The notes below the pieces were generated by a model. The model worked only from the letters and a program-made list of their open reading frames with translations. It was not told the origin of the DNA and made no database searches. From JAJZVS01 sp963708095 (GTDB taxonomy: Bacteria > Pseudomonadota > Alphaproteobacteria > Acetobacterales > Acetobacteraceae): 64,000 nt of DNA. This document shows, piece by piece, positions 1-8,481 of this stretch; the stretch's first letter is position 1, and every line of letters starts with the position of its first letter. Where the stretch lies: NCBI GenBank assembly GCA_963708095.1, contig OY970182.1:3162001-3226000 (forward strand), written 5' to 3'. The position numbers and the translations under genes are program-made.

Positions 1-303
1 ATCGTCGCGGTCGCGGCAGGCAACGGGCAATCGCGGGAGCGGGTGCGGCAGACTGACGGCCTCGGCAAACGGGAGATAGTCTTCCAGCAGCGCCTCCCGA
101 GCGGCCTGGTCGAGCCGGAATTTCGGATAGGCCAGCACGCGGAGCAGCTCCGCCGTCGTCTCCCGGCACACGACCGGGGTCACCGCGCCGCGCGCCCATA
201 CGCTCCGCAACCATGCCAGCCGCCGACCGAAGACCAGCGCCGAAACGACGACATTGGTGTCGAAGACGGCCCGCTCCGGGCGGTGTGCCTTGGGCGGTGT
301 CAG
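1..303 (-). CDS. PIN-domain toxin (VapC-like, COG1569 type), 3' end cut by window edge
   Basis: Probable ribonuclease toxin of a type II toxin-antitoxin pair. The minus-strand frame is open to the left edge and shows the PIN signature: an early acidic motif VFDTNVVVSAL, a central helical stretch and a late CRDRDD motif just at the edge, matching the metal-binding acidic residues of PIN nucleases. It lies immediately downstream of an AbrB-type antitoxin gene. No ATG, GTG or TTG precedes the DTN motif in this frame; the best candidate is a CTG at 303-301 that overlaps the antitoxin stop (CTGA), putting 12 residues between start and the first conserved position, which is normal for the family. 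The family assignment is firm; the start codon is inferred. The last part of the protein is outside the window. Confidence 0.8.
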   Translation of the reverse strand, partial: MTPPKAHRPERAVFDTNVVVSALVFGRRLAWLRSVWARGAVTPVVCRETTAELLRVLAYPKFRLDQAAREALLEDYLPFAEAVSLPHPLPRLPVACRDRDD

Positions 304-524
304 CGGGGTTTGCGCGCCCAGGCGACCGCGTCCGCGACATCGGCCTCGGTAATCCCGAGCTCGGCGAGCTTGCGCCGTACCGCCGCTGCCGCGCCGATGC
401 GGGCCGGGGTCAGGACCAGCCGGTCTCCCTCCACCTCCACCTGGAAATGCGACACCGTTCCAAGCGCTTCGAGCGCCTGTCGGGGAAGGGTGAGCTGGTT
501 CTTGCCGGTGAGCTTGGCGAGCAT
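300..524 (-). CDS. AbrB/MazE-like antitoxin
   Basis: Short (74 aa) DNA-binding antitoxin. The first 40 residues carry the swapped-hairpin AbrB pattern, beginning MLAKLTGKNQLTLPRQ, with a second strand around VEVEGDRLVLTP; the C-terminal half is helical and would contact the partner PIN toxin. The frame is open much further upstream, but the ATG at 524 is chosen because the AbrB fold starts there. The stop overlaps the proposed toxin start, implying translational coupling. Such antitoxins usually repress their own promoter, which would sit in the 130-bp divergent region shared with mbfA. No operator palindrome was identified by eye. Confidence 0.82.
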   Translation of the reverse strand: MLAKLTGKNQLTLPRQALEALGTVSHFQVEVEGDRLVLTPARIGAAAAVRRKLAELGITEADVADAVAWARKPR

Positions 525-654
525 TGGCGGAAAGTAAGGGAACAAGGATTCCTTGGCAAGCCACCTGCTCCGCCTGCCCTTCCGCGCCTGCGAAGCATTT
601 GCATTGTTCCGTTCGTGACTTGACGCCGCCTGCCGCGACCGCACATACGCCCCC

Positions 655-1611
655 ATGCGCGATTTCTCCGACCTCAGCGAACGCGAAGTCCTGGCCCTGG
701 CGATCGCCAACGAGGAAGAGGACGCGCGCATCTACGCCGACATCGCCGAAGGCCTGCGGGAGACCTACCCCGCCTCCGCCCGCGTCTTCTCCGAAATGCT
801 GACCGAGGAGGGCGACCACCGTCGGCGCCTGATCGAGCTCTACCGGCAGAAATTCGGCGAGCATATCCCGCTGATCCGCCGCCAGGACGTGCGTGGCTTC
901 CTGACCCACAAGCCTATCTGGCAGATCCGCCCGCTTGGCCTCGATGCCGTGCGCGCGCTGGCGGAAAGCATGGAGCTGGAAACCCAGCGCTTCTACCGCC
1001 GCGCCGCGGCGCGCACCTCGGATGCGTCGGTCCGCAGCCTGCTCGGCGACCTCGCGGACGCCGAGGCGCACCACGAGGCGATTGCCGAGCAACTGACCGC
1101 CGCGAATCTGACCGAGGGCGTGCGCGCCGAGGAAGACCGTGCCGCGCGCCGGCAGTTCCTGCTCCGCGTGATCCAGCCCGGCCTGGCCGGGCTGATGGAC
1201 GGATCGGTCTCCACCCTGGCGCCGGTGTTCGCCTCGGCCTTCGCCACCGGCCATTCCTGGGATGCCTTCCTCGTCGGGATGGCTGCGTCGATCGGCGCCG
1301 GCATCTCGATGGGCTTCGCCGAGGCGCTATCGGACAACGGCAGCCTGACCGGGCGCGGCCAGCCGCTGGTGCGCGGGGCGATCACCGGGCTGATGACGAC
1401 GGTCGGCGGCATCGGCCACACCCTGCCGTTCCTGATCGCCGACTTCCGCACGGCGATCGTCGTCGCCATCGCGGTGGTGATCGTGGAACTGGCGGTGATC
1501 GCCTGGGTGCGCTGGAAATACATGGATACGCCGCCCGTCTCCGCGGCATTCCAGGTGATGGTCGGCGGCGCGCTGGTGTTCGCGTGCGGGATCCTGATCG
1601 GTAGCAGTTAG
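655..1611 (+). CDS. mbfA: Membrane-bound ferritin / iron exporter MbfA
   Basis: 318 aa fusion of an N-terminal ferritin-like (rubrerythrin type) domain and a C-terminal VIT1/CCC1-like membrane domain, the architecture of MbfA, which exports iron from the cytoplasm under iron excess. Ferritin-type di-iron ligands are visible: E20-E22, E51/E52 with H55, E107/E109 and E137 with H140. From about residue 170 the protein is membranous, with a GLMDGSVSTLAP entry motif typical of VIT proteins and about five hydrophobic segments to the C-terminus. In alphaproteobacteria mbfA is commonly repressed by Irr; I could not point to a convincing iron control element upstream. A cytochrome b561 follows after 13 nt, suggesting an operon. 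Confidence 0.9.
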   Translation: MRDFSDLSEREVLALAIANEEEDARIYADIAEGLRETYPASARVFSEMLTEEGDHRRRLIELYRQKFGEHIPLIRRQDVRGFLTHKPIWQIRPLGLDAVRALAESMELETQRFYRRAAARTSDASVRSLLGDLADAEAHHEAIAEQLTAANLTEGVRAEEDRAARRQFLLRVIQPGLAGLMDGSVSTLAPVFASAFATGHSWDAFLVGMAASIGAGISMGFAEALSDNGSLTGRGQPLVRGAITGLMTTVGGIGHTLPFLIADFRTAIVVAIAVVIVELAVIAWVRWKYMDTPPVSAAFQVMVGGALVFACGILIGSS

Positions 1612-1624
1612 GATAGTTCCATAT

Positions 1625-2182
1625 ATGTCGACGACCCGGCCGACACCCGCCGTTGCGGTGCGCTACGACGCCGCCTCGATCGCCCTGCACTGGGCGACCG
1701 CCCTGTTGGTCGCCGCGTTGTGGATCATCGGCCAGACCATCAACGACTGGCCGAAAGGGCCGCTGCGGGTGGACTACCGGTCGGTCCACATTCTGCTGGG
1801 CACGCTCCTGGCGTGCGTCATCGTGGCCCGGCTGGCCTGGCGCGCCTCGCGCGGCACCCGCCTGCCGATCGAGGGGCCCTGGATCCTCGCGCTTGCCGCC
1901 CGGGCCGTGCATTGGGCGTTGTATGCGTTGGTCTGCGTTACCGTCGTGCTCGGGCTGCTGACCGCCTTCGGCCAGGCGGACAGCCTTTTCGGCCTTTTCA
2001 GCCTGCCGAGCTTCACGGCGCCGAACGGGACCTTGCCGCATACGTTGCGTGGCTGGCACAGCCTTTGCGCCAATGCGGTGCTGATCCTGGCCGGGCTGCA
2101 TGCCGCCGCGGCGCTCGGGCATCATTACGTGTTGCGCGATCCAACGTTGCGACGGATGCTTCCGCGCCGGCTCGGCGGCTGA
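1625..2182 (+). CDS. Cytochrome b561 family protein
   Basis: 185 aa di-heme membrane cytochrome. Four transmembrane segments are evident (about 20-40, 53-73, 93-115, 143-168). Histidines in typical heme-ligand positions are H22 (in ALHW), H55, H96, H145 and H159. The family transfers electrons across the membrane, for example from quinol or superoxide, but the donor and acceptor cannot be read from sequence. It begins 13 nt after mbfA, so the two are probably cotranscribed; a reducing function alongside an iron exporter would be coherent because export and storage need control of the Fe2+/Fe3+ state, but that link is inference. Confidence 0.85.
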   Translation: MSTTRPTPAVAVRYDAASIALHWATALLVAALWIIGQTINDWPKGPLRVDYRSVHILLGTLLACVIVARLAWRASRGTRLPIEGPWILALAARAVHWALYALVCVTVVLGLLTAFGQADSLFGLFSLPSFTAPNGTLPHTLRGWHSLCANAVLILAGLHAAAALGHHYVLRDPTLRRMLPRRLGG

Positions 2183-2315
2183 AAGCGGGGGGCCGACTCC
2201 CGGCGGCGCCCGCTGGCCCGGAGAGCCGAAGCGCCAGCCGCTTTCCTTCGCGCGCCTGTCGCAGCCGCTCATCGCATGCTGGATTGCACGGTCGCGGTGG
2301 TGGTAGGGACAGGCC

Positions 2316-2789
2316 ATGAACCTTCCCGTCGCGCTTCCGGCCTGGCTGCCCTGGTGGGCCTCGCTCGTTCTGCTGGTCGCGGTGGTCCTGTGGGGCCTGG
2401 CGTTCCTGCTCGTGCCGTTCAGCGTGATCGGAGTGAAGGCCAGGCTGGAGGGGCTGGAAGCGCGGCTGGACGAAATTCAGGGCGAGATCCGCACCTTGGC
2501 GTTGCGGCTGCCCGAGCATCCCTCGGCGCTCCCGTTCGACGAGGTCTATACCATCCCGAACGAGTTGCCGGCGCGTGCGGGGCCGTCGCTCGGGGCGCCA
2601 CGGCGTCCGCCCGGCATCGTCCGGCCGCCGATTCCGCCGGCTTCGCCCGATCCGCGCCCCCGGCAGTACGAAGCGGAGCCGCCACTCTCCGCCCCGCCCT
2701 TCTCCGCTTCGCGCCAGCAGCGGCGCGAACCGCGCGTTGAGCCCCGGGTGGAACCGCGCGTCGAGCCGCGTTTCGACCGCCGTCCCTGA
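2316..2789 (+). CDS. Small single-pass membrane protein with C-terminal EPRV repeats
   Basis: 157 aa, no family recognised. One transmembrane segment lies at about residues 12-36, followed by a short amphipathic helix (about 40-65, possibly a coiled coil) and a long Pro/Arg-rich tail. The C-terminus holds a short tandem repeat, PRVEPRVEPRVEPRF, made by repeats of a 12-nt unit near 2730-2770. The start ATG is preceded by a weak GGGACAGG. The layout (N-terminal anchor, short helix, disordered tail) suggests a membrane-tethered accessory protein. Function unknown. Confidence 0.6.
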   Translation: MNLPVALPAWLPWWASLVLLVAVVLWGLAFLLVPFSVIGVKARLEGLEARLDEIQGEIRTLALRLPEHPSALPFDEVYTIPNELPARAGPSLGAPRRPPGIVRPPIPPASPDPRPRQYEAEPPLSAPPFSASRQQRREPRVEPRVEPRVEPRFDRRP

Positions 2790-2877
2790 ACGCCGGCCGG
2801 TTCCCCTTCCGCCCGATATAGGCTGCATCCGCCGTCTGCGGGGACGCCGGGGGTCCCGCTGTCGGGAAGGCTCCGGT

Positions 2878-4230
2878 TCAGCCGAACCCGATTTCGCGCG
2901 CCGCGGCGGCGTAGCCGCGCCGGCGGTGCGGGGGCAGGGGGTACCGGCCGGCGACCCGTTCCAGCAACAGGGTCGCGTCTTCCTTCAGGCCGGCGGCCAT
3001 GGCGGCATCGAGAAACAGTTGCTCCAGCACATCCTGTTGGGCATGGCTGCCGCCCAGCCCGCTCATGGCGCCTAGCGCCGGGCGCATCAGCGCCACCGCG
3101 CCGGCGGGGTCGCCCCGCGCTGCTGCCAGGATGGCCGCGCTGATCGGCAGCGCCACGTCGCGCACCTGGGTGGCGATCAGGCCGGTCCCCGCGGCGCCGT
3201 CCCGCATGCCGTCGAGAAGGCGTTCCGCCGCGCCCCACCGCCGGGCGCCGGCCAGCGCCATGGCCCAGTGTGGCAGGGTGAACACGGACAGGCAGTCGCC
3301 CACCCGCGCCTCCGCCTTGTCCGCCAGCTCCTCCCAGCGGGTGCCGACATCGATCCCCTGCCGGGCGAGGCGGTAGAGCATCGACACGGCGTTCTGGATG
3401 TCGATGTAGAGATCAGGCTGCGCCGCGGTCAGCGGCGCGGCGAGGTTGCGGAAGGCAGTGTCGTAGAGCGCCAGGACGCGGTCGAAGGCGCCGCGCTCAA
3501 AATGGAACAGGGCTGCGTGCCAGTGCAGGTGGTGGCGCAGATTGTTGGCGCCTTCCCAGCCCGGGGCGAGCTGCGTGATCCAGGCGATGCCCTCGGCCCG
3601 CCTTCCCTGCATTTCGAGCACGTGCGCCACGCCGTGCGCGGCCCAGAGGTCGGTGGGATCGCGGGCGATCGCCTCCCGCCCGGCCGCCTCGGCCTCGGTG
3701 TAAAGGCCGCATTCCTCGAAGGCGAAGCAGCGGCAGGCGAGCAGGGTGACATAAGTCGGGGCATCGCGGTCCCAGTGCGGCTCCACGGCCAGCAAGGCCG
3801 CGCGCATCCGGTCGGGCCGGCCAAGCCAGAAACTGACGAAATGGTGCAGGCGGAAGGCCAGCGCGTCGCGCGGATGGGCGGCGAGGATCTGCTCCCAGAT
3901 CTCGACCGCGCGATCGAGCGATCCGGCGCGCCAGGCGTCCGTCGCGGCGAGATGCGCCTGCTCGCGCGGGGTGGCGGCGGCGAGCAACGGGCGGGCACGG
4001 TCCGCCGCCGCTGCGGCTGCCGGCAGCAGGGCGGCGTTAAAGCCAAGCAGCGCGAAATACGCGCTGAGGCAGTGCGCCATGCCGAAGTCGGGATAGGCAG
4101 CGAGGACGGCGGCAAGGCGGCTCGACGTGTCGGCCCGGTAGCCGAGATAACCGGCGATCGTGTGATCCCACGCTGCGACGGCGGCGACGGAAGCGGCAGT
4201 GAGTTCGAGGCCCTGGGCGTCGTGGTGCAT
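2878..4230 (-). CDS. Tetratricopeptide repeat protein, TTC38-like
   Basis: 450 aa soluble protein rich in Ala-based helical pairs, resembling the bacterial proteins related to eukaryotic TTC38. Visible features are an N-terminal AWDHTIAGYLGYRADT-type segment, a PDFGMAHCL motif and helical repeats through to about residue 430, with a WAAHGVAHVLEMQGR segment near the middle that is typical of this group. The ATG at 4230 was chosen because homologous sequence begins there; upstream in-frame codons read as low-complexity Arg-rich sequence. No signal peptide. The role of these proteins is not established; a protein-interaction scaffold is the default interpretation. Confidence 0.75.
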   Translation of the reverse strand: MHHDAQGLELTAASVAAVAAWDHTIAGYLGYRADTSSRLAAVLAAYPDFGMAHCLSAYFALLGFNAALLPAAAAAADRARPLLAAATPREQAHLAATDAWRAGSLDRAVEIWEQILAAHPRDALAFRLHHFVSFWLGRPDRMRAALLAVEPHWDRDAPTYVTLLACRCFAFEECGLYTEAEAAGREAIARDPTDLWAAHGVAHVLEMQGRRAEGIAWITQLAPGWEGANNLRHHLHWHAALFHFERGAFDRVLALYDTAFRNLAAPLTAAQPDLYIDIQNAVSMLYRLARQGIDVGTRWEELADKAEARVGDCLSVFTLPHWAMALAGARRWGAAERLLDGMRDGAAGTGLIATQVRDVALPISAAILAAARGDPAGAVALMRPALGAMSGLGGSHAQQDVLEQLFLDAAMAAGLKEDATLLLERVAGRYPLPPHRRRGYAAAAREIGFG

Positions 4231-5071
4231 GGCGGTGGCGTTTCCGTGATGGGCGTTCCTGGGCCGATCTCGTCCCGTCCGATGCGGCCGGCGTTGAGAC
4301 GGCTTGCGGTCACGCGGCAAATGCCACGATGGTGTGAGCATTGCACGCGCGGCGCGGCTCGACTACAGGCTGACGCTGGCTGAAACGGACGGGGGGCTGG
4401 TGACCGCTTTGTTTCAGAGTGTTGCAGGGATTCGCTGATTTGACGCGTGATGGCTTGGATATGCTGATGTCGCTACATGTTTTTGACCCCGTCTCGGCGT
4501 GCCGGTTACGCGGCCTTCCGATCCTGACGCTGGCCGACGCGGATTCTATCCGTACTCGGAATGCGTTCAACGTTGGCTTAGCCGTGTCATATCGATATAA
4601 ATACGACCTGTACCTGCAGGCGAAAGCCCCGCGTAGCGGTAGCCCGGGTAGGAGCAGGACGACGTCGTCCTGGTCCCACCCGACTTGGAAATCTGCCCCC
4701 ATGGGTATGGCCGCCATTGGCGCCGCCCGCACCCGCGATCTGTGGCGCTGCGCCGCGCTTGGGTGCCGCTGCCCGGCGCTGCACGCATGGGGGATGCGCG
4801 CGGCGAACCTTGGCCGCGTCATCGCGCGCCGGAGTCCCGATCCTGCCCGGCGTGATGCGGCGGCGATCAGACGGCGGCCGACGCGGCCCCGCTGCCGGTT
4901 CGACCGGACACGCTTCGGTTTCGTTCGCATTGGCCGAGCCTGGCGGCAACGATCTGCTCGGTGGGCTGGTGCGCCGAGCATGATCATGCTTTTTCCCGGA
5001 GAGTGTTCCACCGTCGGTCGCGTTGCTGTACCTCCTCCGCTTCACCGCTCGTTTGGTTCGCCCTTCACGCC
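4231..5071. other. Long intergenic stretch before cysD, no gene recognised
   Basis: About 840 bases without a convincing gene. Open frames exist on both strands, but their translations are Arg-rich in the style of frame shadows and match nothing I know. The part from about 4380 to 4620 is more AT-rich than its surroundings and contains the perfect 10-bp palindrome ATATCGATAT near 4589-4598. A strong 38-bp palindrome follows at 4645-4682 and is listed separately. The promoter and any sulfur-responsive control of cysD must lie in here, but I cannot assign -35/-10 boxes. The mixed composition may indicate a decayed insertion. Confidence 0.5.
4645..4682. repeat. 38-bp near-perfect palindrome without loop
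   Basis: Centred between 4663 and 4664. The inner 18 bases, CAGGACGACGTCGTCCTG, are a perfect palindrome. Further out, GGA/TCC and CGGGT/ACCCG also pair, with only two mismatched positions, so 17 of 19 position pairs are complementary. There is no loop and no following T-run, so it looks more like a protein-binding site or cruciform-forming site than a terminator. It lies about 390 bases upstream of cysD. Confidence 0.8.
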
Positions 5072-5980
5072 ATGACATCTCCCGCGACCGCCCACCTGCG
5101 CCTCCTTGAGGCTGAAAGCCTGCATATCCTGCGCGAGGCTGCCGCGCAGGCGATGCCGTCGGTGCTTATGTATTCGATCGGCAAGGATTCCTCGGTTCTG
5201 CTGCATCTGGCACGCAAGGCGTTCCATCCGGCGCCGCCGCCGTTCCCGCTGCTGCATATCGACACGACCTGGAAATTCCGGGCGATGATCGACTTCCGCG
5301 ATGCCGTCGCGGACCGTTACGGGATCGATCTGCATGTGCACACCAACCCGGACGGCCTGCGCCAGGGCATCAACCCGTTCGACCACGATCCGGCAACCTA
5401 TACGCGGATCATGAAGACCGAGGCCCTGAAGCAGGCCCTGGACGCAGGCGGCTACACCTGCGCCATCGGTGGCGCGCGCCGGGACGAGGAACGCTCGCGC
5501 GCCAAGGAACGCATCTTCTCGGTGCGCGGTCCCGGCCATAGCTGGGACCCGAAGCGCCAGCGCCCGGAGTTGTGGCAGCTCTACAACGGCCAGCACGCGC
5601 CGGGCGAGACGTTGCGGGTGTTCCCGCTGTCGAATTGGACCGAACTCGACGTCTGGACCTACATCTTGGCAGAGGGGATCGAGGTGGTACCGCTCTATTT
5701 CGCCGCACCGCGTCCCACGGTGGAGCGAGACGGCGTGCTGATCGTGGTCGATGACGACCGGATGCGCCTGGCACCAGGCGAAGCCCCGGTGACGCGGATG
5801 GTGCGCTTCCGCTCGCTCGGCTGCTATCCGTTGTCGGCCGCGGTGGAATCCGAGGCCGCCGACCTGCCGGCGATCATCGCCGAGATGCGCGGCGTGCGGC
5901 TGTCGGAACGGGCCGGCCGGCTGATCGACCACGACGAGGGCGCCTCGATGGAGCTGAAGAAGCGCGAGGGCTATTTCTGA
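5072..5980 (+). CDS. cysD: Sulfate adenylyltransferase subunit 2 (CysD)
   Basis: 302 aa catalytic subunit of ATP sulfurylase, which makes adenosine 5'-phosphosulfate from ATP and sulfate with CysN. The PP-loop nucleotide motif SIGKDSS is at residues 35-41; later landmarks are the GGARRDEERSRAKER segment (about 140) and the C-terminal GASMELKKREGYF tail typical of CysD. The ATG at 5072 is used because family alignment starts there. The stop overlaps the cysNC start by one base (TGATG), so the two subunits are translationally coupled. Confidence 0.96.
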   Translation: MTSPATAHLRLLEAESLHILREAAAQAMPSVLMYSIGKDSSVLLHLARKAFHPAPPPFPLLHIDTTWKFRAMIDFRDAVADRYGIDLHVHTNPDGLRQGINPFDHDPATYTRIMKTEALKQALDAGGYTCAIGGARRDEERSRAKERIFSVRGPGHSWDPKRQRPELWQLYNGQHAPGETLRVFPLSNWTELDVWTYILAEGIEVVPLYFAAPRPTVERDGVLIVVDDDRMRLAPGEAPVTRMVRFRSLGCYPLSAAVESEAADLPAIIAEMRGVRLSERAGRLIDHDEGASMELKKREGYF

Positions 5981-7863
5981 TGCCCGAGCAGCTTCTGCGC
6001 GTGCTCGCCTGCGGCAGCGTCGATGACGGCAAATCCACTTTGATCGGGCGGCTGCTGTTCGAATCCGGCGCAGTTCCGGACGATACCATGGCGACTCTGG
6101 AACAGGACAGCCGGCGGTTCGGGACGGTGCCGGGCGACCTCGATTTCGCGCTGCTGGTCGACGGGCTCGCCGCCGAGCGCGAACAGGGTGTGACCATCGA
6201 CGTCGCCTATCGCTATTTCGAAACCCCGCGACGGCGCTTCATCCTGGCCGACGCGCCGGGCCACCAGCAATACACCCGCAACATGGCCACCGGCGCGTCC
6301 ACCGCCGATGTGGCGGTGCTGCTGGTCGATGCCACCAAAGGCGTCCTGGCACAGACAAGGCGCCACGCGGCAATCGCCGCGCTGATGGGCGTGCGGCATT
6401 TCGTGCTGGCGGTGAACAAGATGGACCTCGCCGGTTTTGCCGAGGAACCGTTTGACAGCGCGACGACCGAGATCCACCTGCTGCTCGATCGGCTGGGCGC
6501 CGGCAGCCTGACCGCCATCCCGGTGGCGGCGCGCGACGGCGACAACGTGACCCGACCCAGCCCGCGGACGGGCTGGTACCGCGGTCCCACCCTGCTCGCC
6601 GCGCTGGAAGCGGCACCGATCCCGACGCCTGCCGCCGATGCGCCGGTCCGGCTGCCGGTACAACTCGTGTTGCGTCCGAACGCCGACTTCCGCGGCTACG
6701 CCGGGACCCTCCGCGGCGGCATTCTGCGGGTCGGCGACACGCTCGTGAACGTCGGCGCCGGAACCAGCGCCCGGGTGGCGCGGCTCGCCGGCATGGATGG
6801 CGATCGCGCCGCGGCAGAGCCGGGCCAGGCCGTCACCGTGGTGCTGGACCGCGACATCGACGTCTCCCGCGGCGACGTGCTCGCCGCTGCGCCGACACCG
6901 GCGCGCCGGCACGACGATGTGCCCGTCGGGGCCCCCCTGCCGGAGTCGACGCAGCAGATCACCGCGCGCGTGGTCTGGATGGACGACACCGACCTGTTCC
7001 GTGGCCGGGCCTATCTGCTGATGCTCGGCGCGGCGACCAGCATCGCAACGGTCACCGAAATCGGCGGGCGGCTCGATCTCGACCGCATGGAGGACGAACC
7101 GGCCCGCGAGCTCTCTGGCAACGAAATCGGCACCGTCACCCTCTCGCTGGCACAGCCGGTCGTCTGCGAGCCCTATGCGACCAGCCGGGCGCTCGGCGGG
7201 TTCATCCTGGTCGATCGGCTGACCCGGGCCACCGTGGGCGCGGGGATGATCACCCAAATCCAGCCGAACGGGCGGGCGATCTATTGGCACCGGCTCGACG
7301 TGGACAAGGCGGCGCGCGCGGCACTGAAAGGCCAGCGCCCGGCGGTGCTGTGGTTCACCGGCCTGTCCGGCGCCGGCAAATCCACCATCGCCAACCTGGT
7401 GGAAAAGCGCCTGCACGCGCTCGGACTGCACACCATGAGCCTGGACGGCGACAATGTCCGCCACGGGCTCAACCGCGACCTCGGCTTTACCGAAGCGGAC
7501 CGGGTGGAGAACATCCGCCGCATCGCCGAGGTGGCGAAGCTGTTCGTCGATGCCGGGCTGATCGTACTGGTATCCTTCATTTCCCCCTATCGCGCCGAGC
7601 GCAGCATGGCGCGCGAACGGGTGGAAGCGGGCGAGTTCCTGGAAATCTTCGTCGATACGCCCGTGGACGAATGCCGCCGGCGCGACCCCAAGGGCCTGTA
7701 TGCGCGCGCCGATGCCGGCAAGCTGCGCAACTTCACCGGCGTCGATGCGCCGTATGAGGCACCGGCAGCGCCCGAGATCCGGCTGCGTACCCTCGAAGCG
7801 GAACCGGAACGCCTGGCCGAACAGGTGGTGGCGGAGTTGCGGCAGCGTGGAATCGTCACCTGA
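5980..7863 (+). CDS. cysNC: Bifunctional sulfate adenylyltransferase GTPase subunit / APS kinase (CysNC)
   Basis: 627 aa fusion. The N-terminal two thirds is the EF-Tu-like GTPase subunit of ATP sulfurylase: P-loop GSVDDGKST (12-20), DAPGH (91-95) and NKMD (146-149), followed by beta-barrel domains. From about residue 450 comes APS kinase, with its own P-loop GLSGAGKST near 462, an LDGDNVRHGLN motif and an FISPYRAER motif. Together with CysD it converts sulfate to PAPS in the cytoplasm. The reductase genes for assimilation (cysH, cysIJ) are not in this window. The NC fusion is common in alphaproteobacteria. Confidence 0.95.
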   Translation: MPEQLLRVLACGSVDDGKSTLIGRLLFESGAVPDDTMATLEQDSRRFGTVPGDLDFALLVDGLAAEREQGVTIDVAYRYFETPRRRFILADAPGHQQYTRNMATGASTADVAVLLVDATKGVLAQTRRHAAIAALMGVRHFVLAVNKMDLAGFAEEPFDSATTEIHLLLDRLGAGSLTAIPVAARDGDNVTRPSPRTGWYRGPTLLAALEAAPIPTPAADAPVRLPVQLVLRPNADFRGYAGTLRGGILRVGDTLVNVGAGTSARVARLAGMDGDRAAAEPGQAVTVVLDRDIDVSRGDVLAAAPTPARRHDDVPVGAPLPESTQQITARVVWMDDTDLFRGRAYLLMLGAATSIATVTEIGGRLDLDRMEDEPARELSGNEIGTVTLSLAQPVVCEPYATSRALGGFILVDRLTRATVGAGMITQIQPNGRAIYWHRLDVDKAARAALKGQRPAVLWFTGLSGAGKSTIANLVEKRLHALGLHTMSLDGDNVRHGLNRDLGFTEADRVENIRRIAEVAKLFVDAGLIVLVSFISPYRAERSMARERVEAGEFLEIFVDTPVDECRRRDPKGLYARADAGKLRNFTGVDAPYEAPAAPEIRLRTLEAEPERLAEQVVAELRQRGIVT

Positions 7864-8455
7864 CCGCAGCGCAATTGCGGCCCGGCTCGCGGCGCTGACT
7901 GCCGAGATCGGCGCCTGCCGTGCGTGCGCTGCACACTTGCCGCTCGGCCCGCGCCCGGTCGTGCGCGTTTCCGCCACCGCGCGGGTGCTGATTGCAGGAC
8001 AGGCGCCCGGAACCCGCGTGCACGAGACCGGGATTCCCTGGAACGATGCGTCCGGGGAACGCCTGCGTGACTGGCTTGGTCTGACCAGCGAGCGGTTCTA
8101 CGACACGGCCCGCATCGCGATCGTGCCGATGGGTTTCTGCTACCCGGGCCGGCTGCCGAACGGCGGGGACGCGCCGCCGCGGCGGGAATGCGCGCCGCTG
8201 TGGCGGGCGCGGCTGCTTGCCCTGATGCCGGAGCTGCACCTGACCTTATTGGTGGGAAGCTACGCGATTGCCCACATCTTGGGACCGGGACCGATGACCG
8301 CCCAGGTGGCCCGATTCCGCGACTTGCTGCCAAGCCGCTGCGCGCTGCCCCATCCGTCCTGGCGCACCATTGCCTGGGAACGGCGCAATCCCTGGTTCAT
8401 TGCCGACCTTCTGCCTGCTCTGCGCGGGACCTTGCACGCGGTCCTGGATCGATGA
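7847..8455 (+). CDS. Uracil-DNA glycosylase family protein
   Basis: 202 aa member of the UDG superfamily (COG1573 type). Motif 1 reads GQAPGTRVHETGIPWND, matching the family 4/5-like G-x-A-P-G loop, and the second active-site motif is PHPSWRT near the C-terminus. An N-terminal CRACAAH pair of cysteines recalls the iron-sulfur cysteines of family 4 enzymes, but a full four-cysteine set is not obvious, so cluster binding is doubtful. A GTG start at 7847 fits the family N-terminus and overlaps cysNC by 17 nt. Likely role: excision of uracil or related damage from DNA. The link with sulfur genes looks positional only. Confidence 0.8.
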   Translation: MESSPDRSAIAARLAALTAEIGACRACAAHLPLGPRPVVRVSATARVLIAGQAPGTRVHETGIPWNDASGERLRDWLGLTSERFYDTARIAIVPMGFCYPGRLPNGGDAPPRRECAPLWRARLLALMPELHLTLLVGSYAIAHILGPGPMTAQVARFRDLLPSRCALPHPSWRTIAWERRNPWFIADLLPALRGTLHAVLDR

Positions 8456-8481
8456 TGCCCTGAAGCTCTGCGGCGCTGAAC

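Noticed and set aside
525..654. Irr/iron-control element in the mbfA upstream region
   Set aside because: Looked for because mbfA is often Irr-controlled, but no palindromic TTTAGAA-like site is present by eye.
4419..5075. 218-codon plus-strand frame before cysD
   Set aside because: Arg/Ser-rich, no recognisable domain, contains the 38-bp palindrome, and competes with a frame on the other strand of equal quality.
5971..7977. Long minus-strand frame opposite cysNC
   Set aside because: Shadow of an unambiguous coding sequence; His/Gly/Arg-rich translation with no domain.
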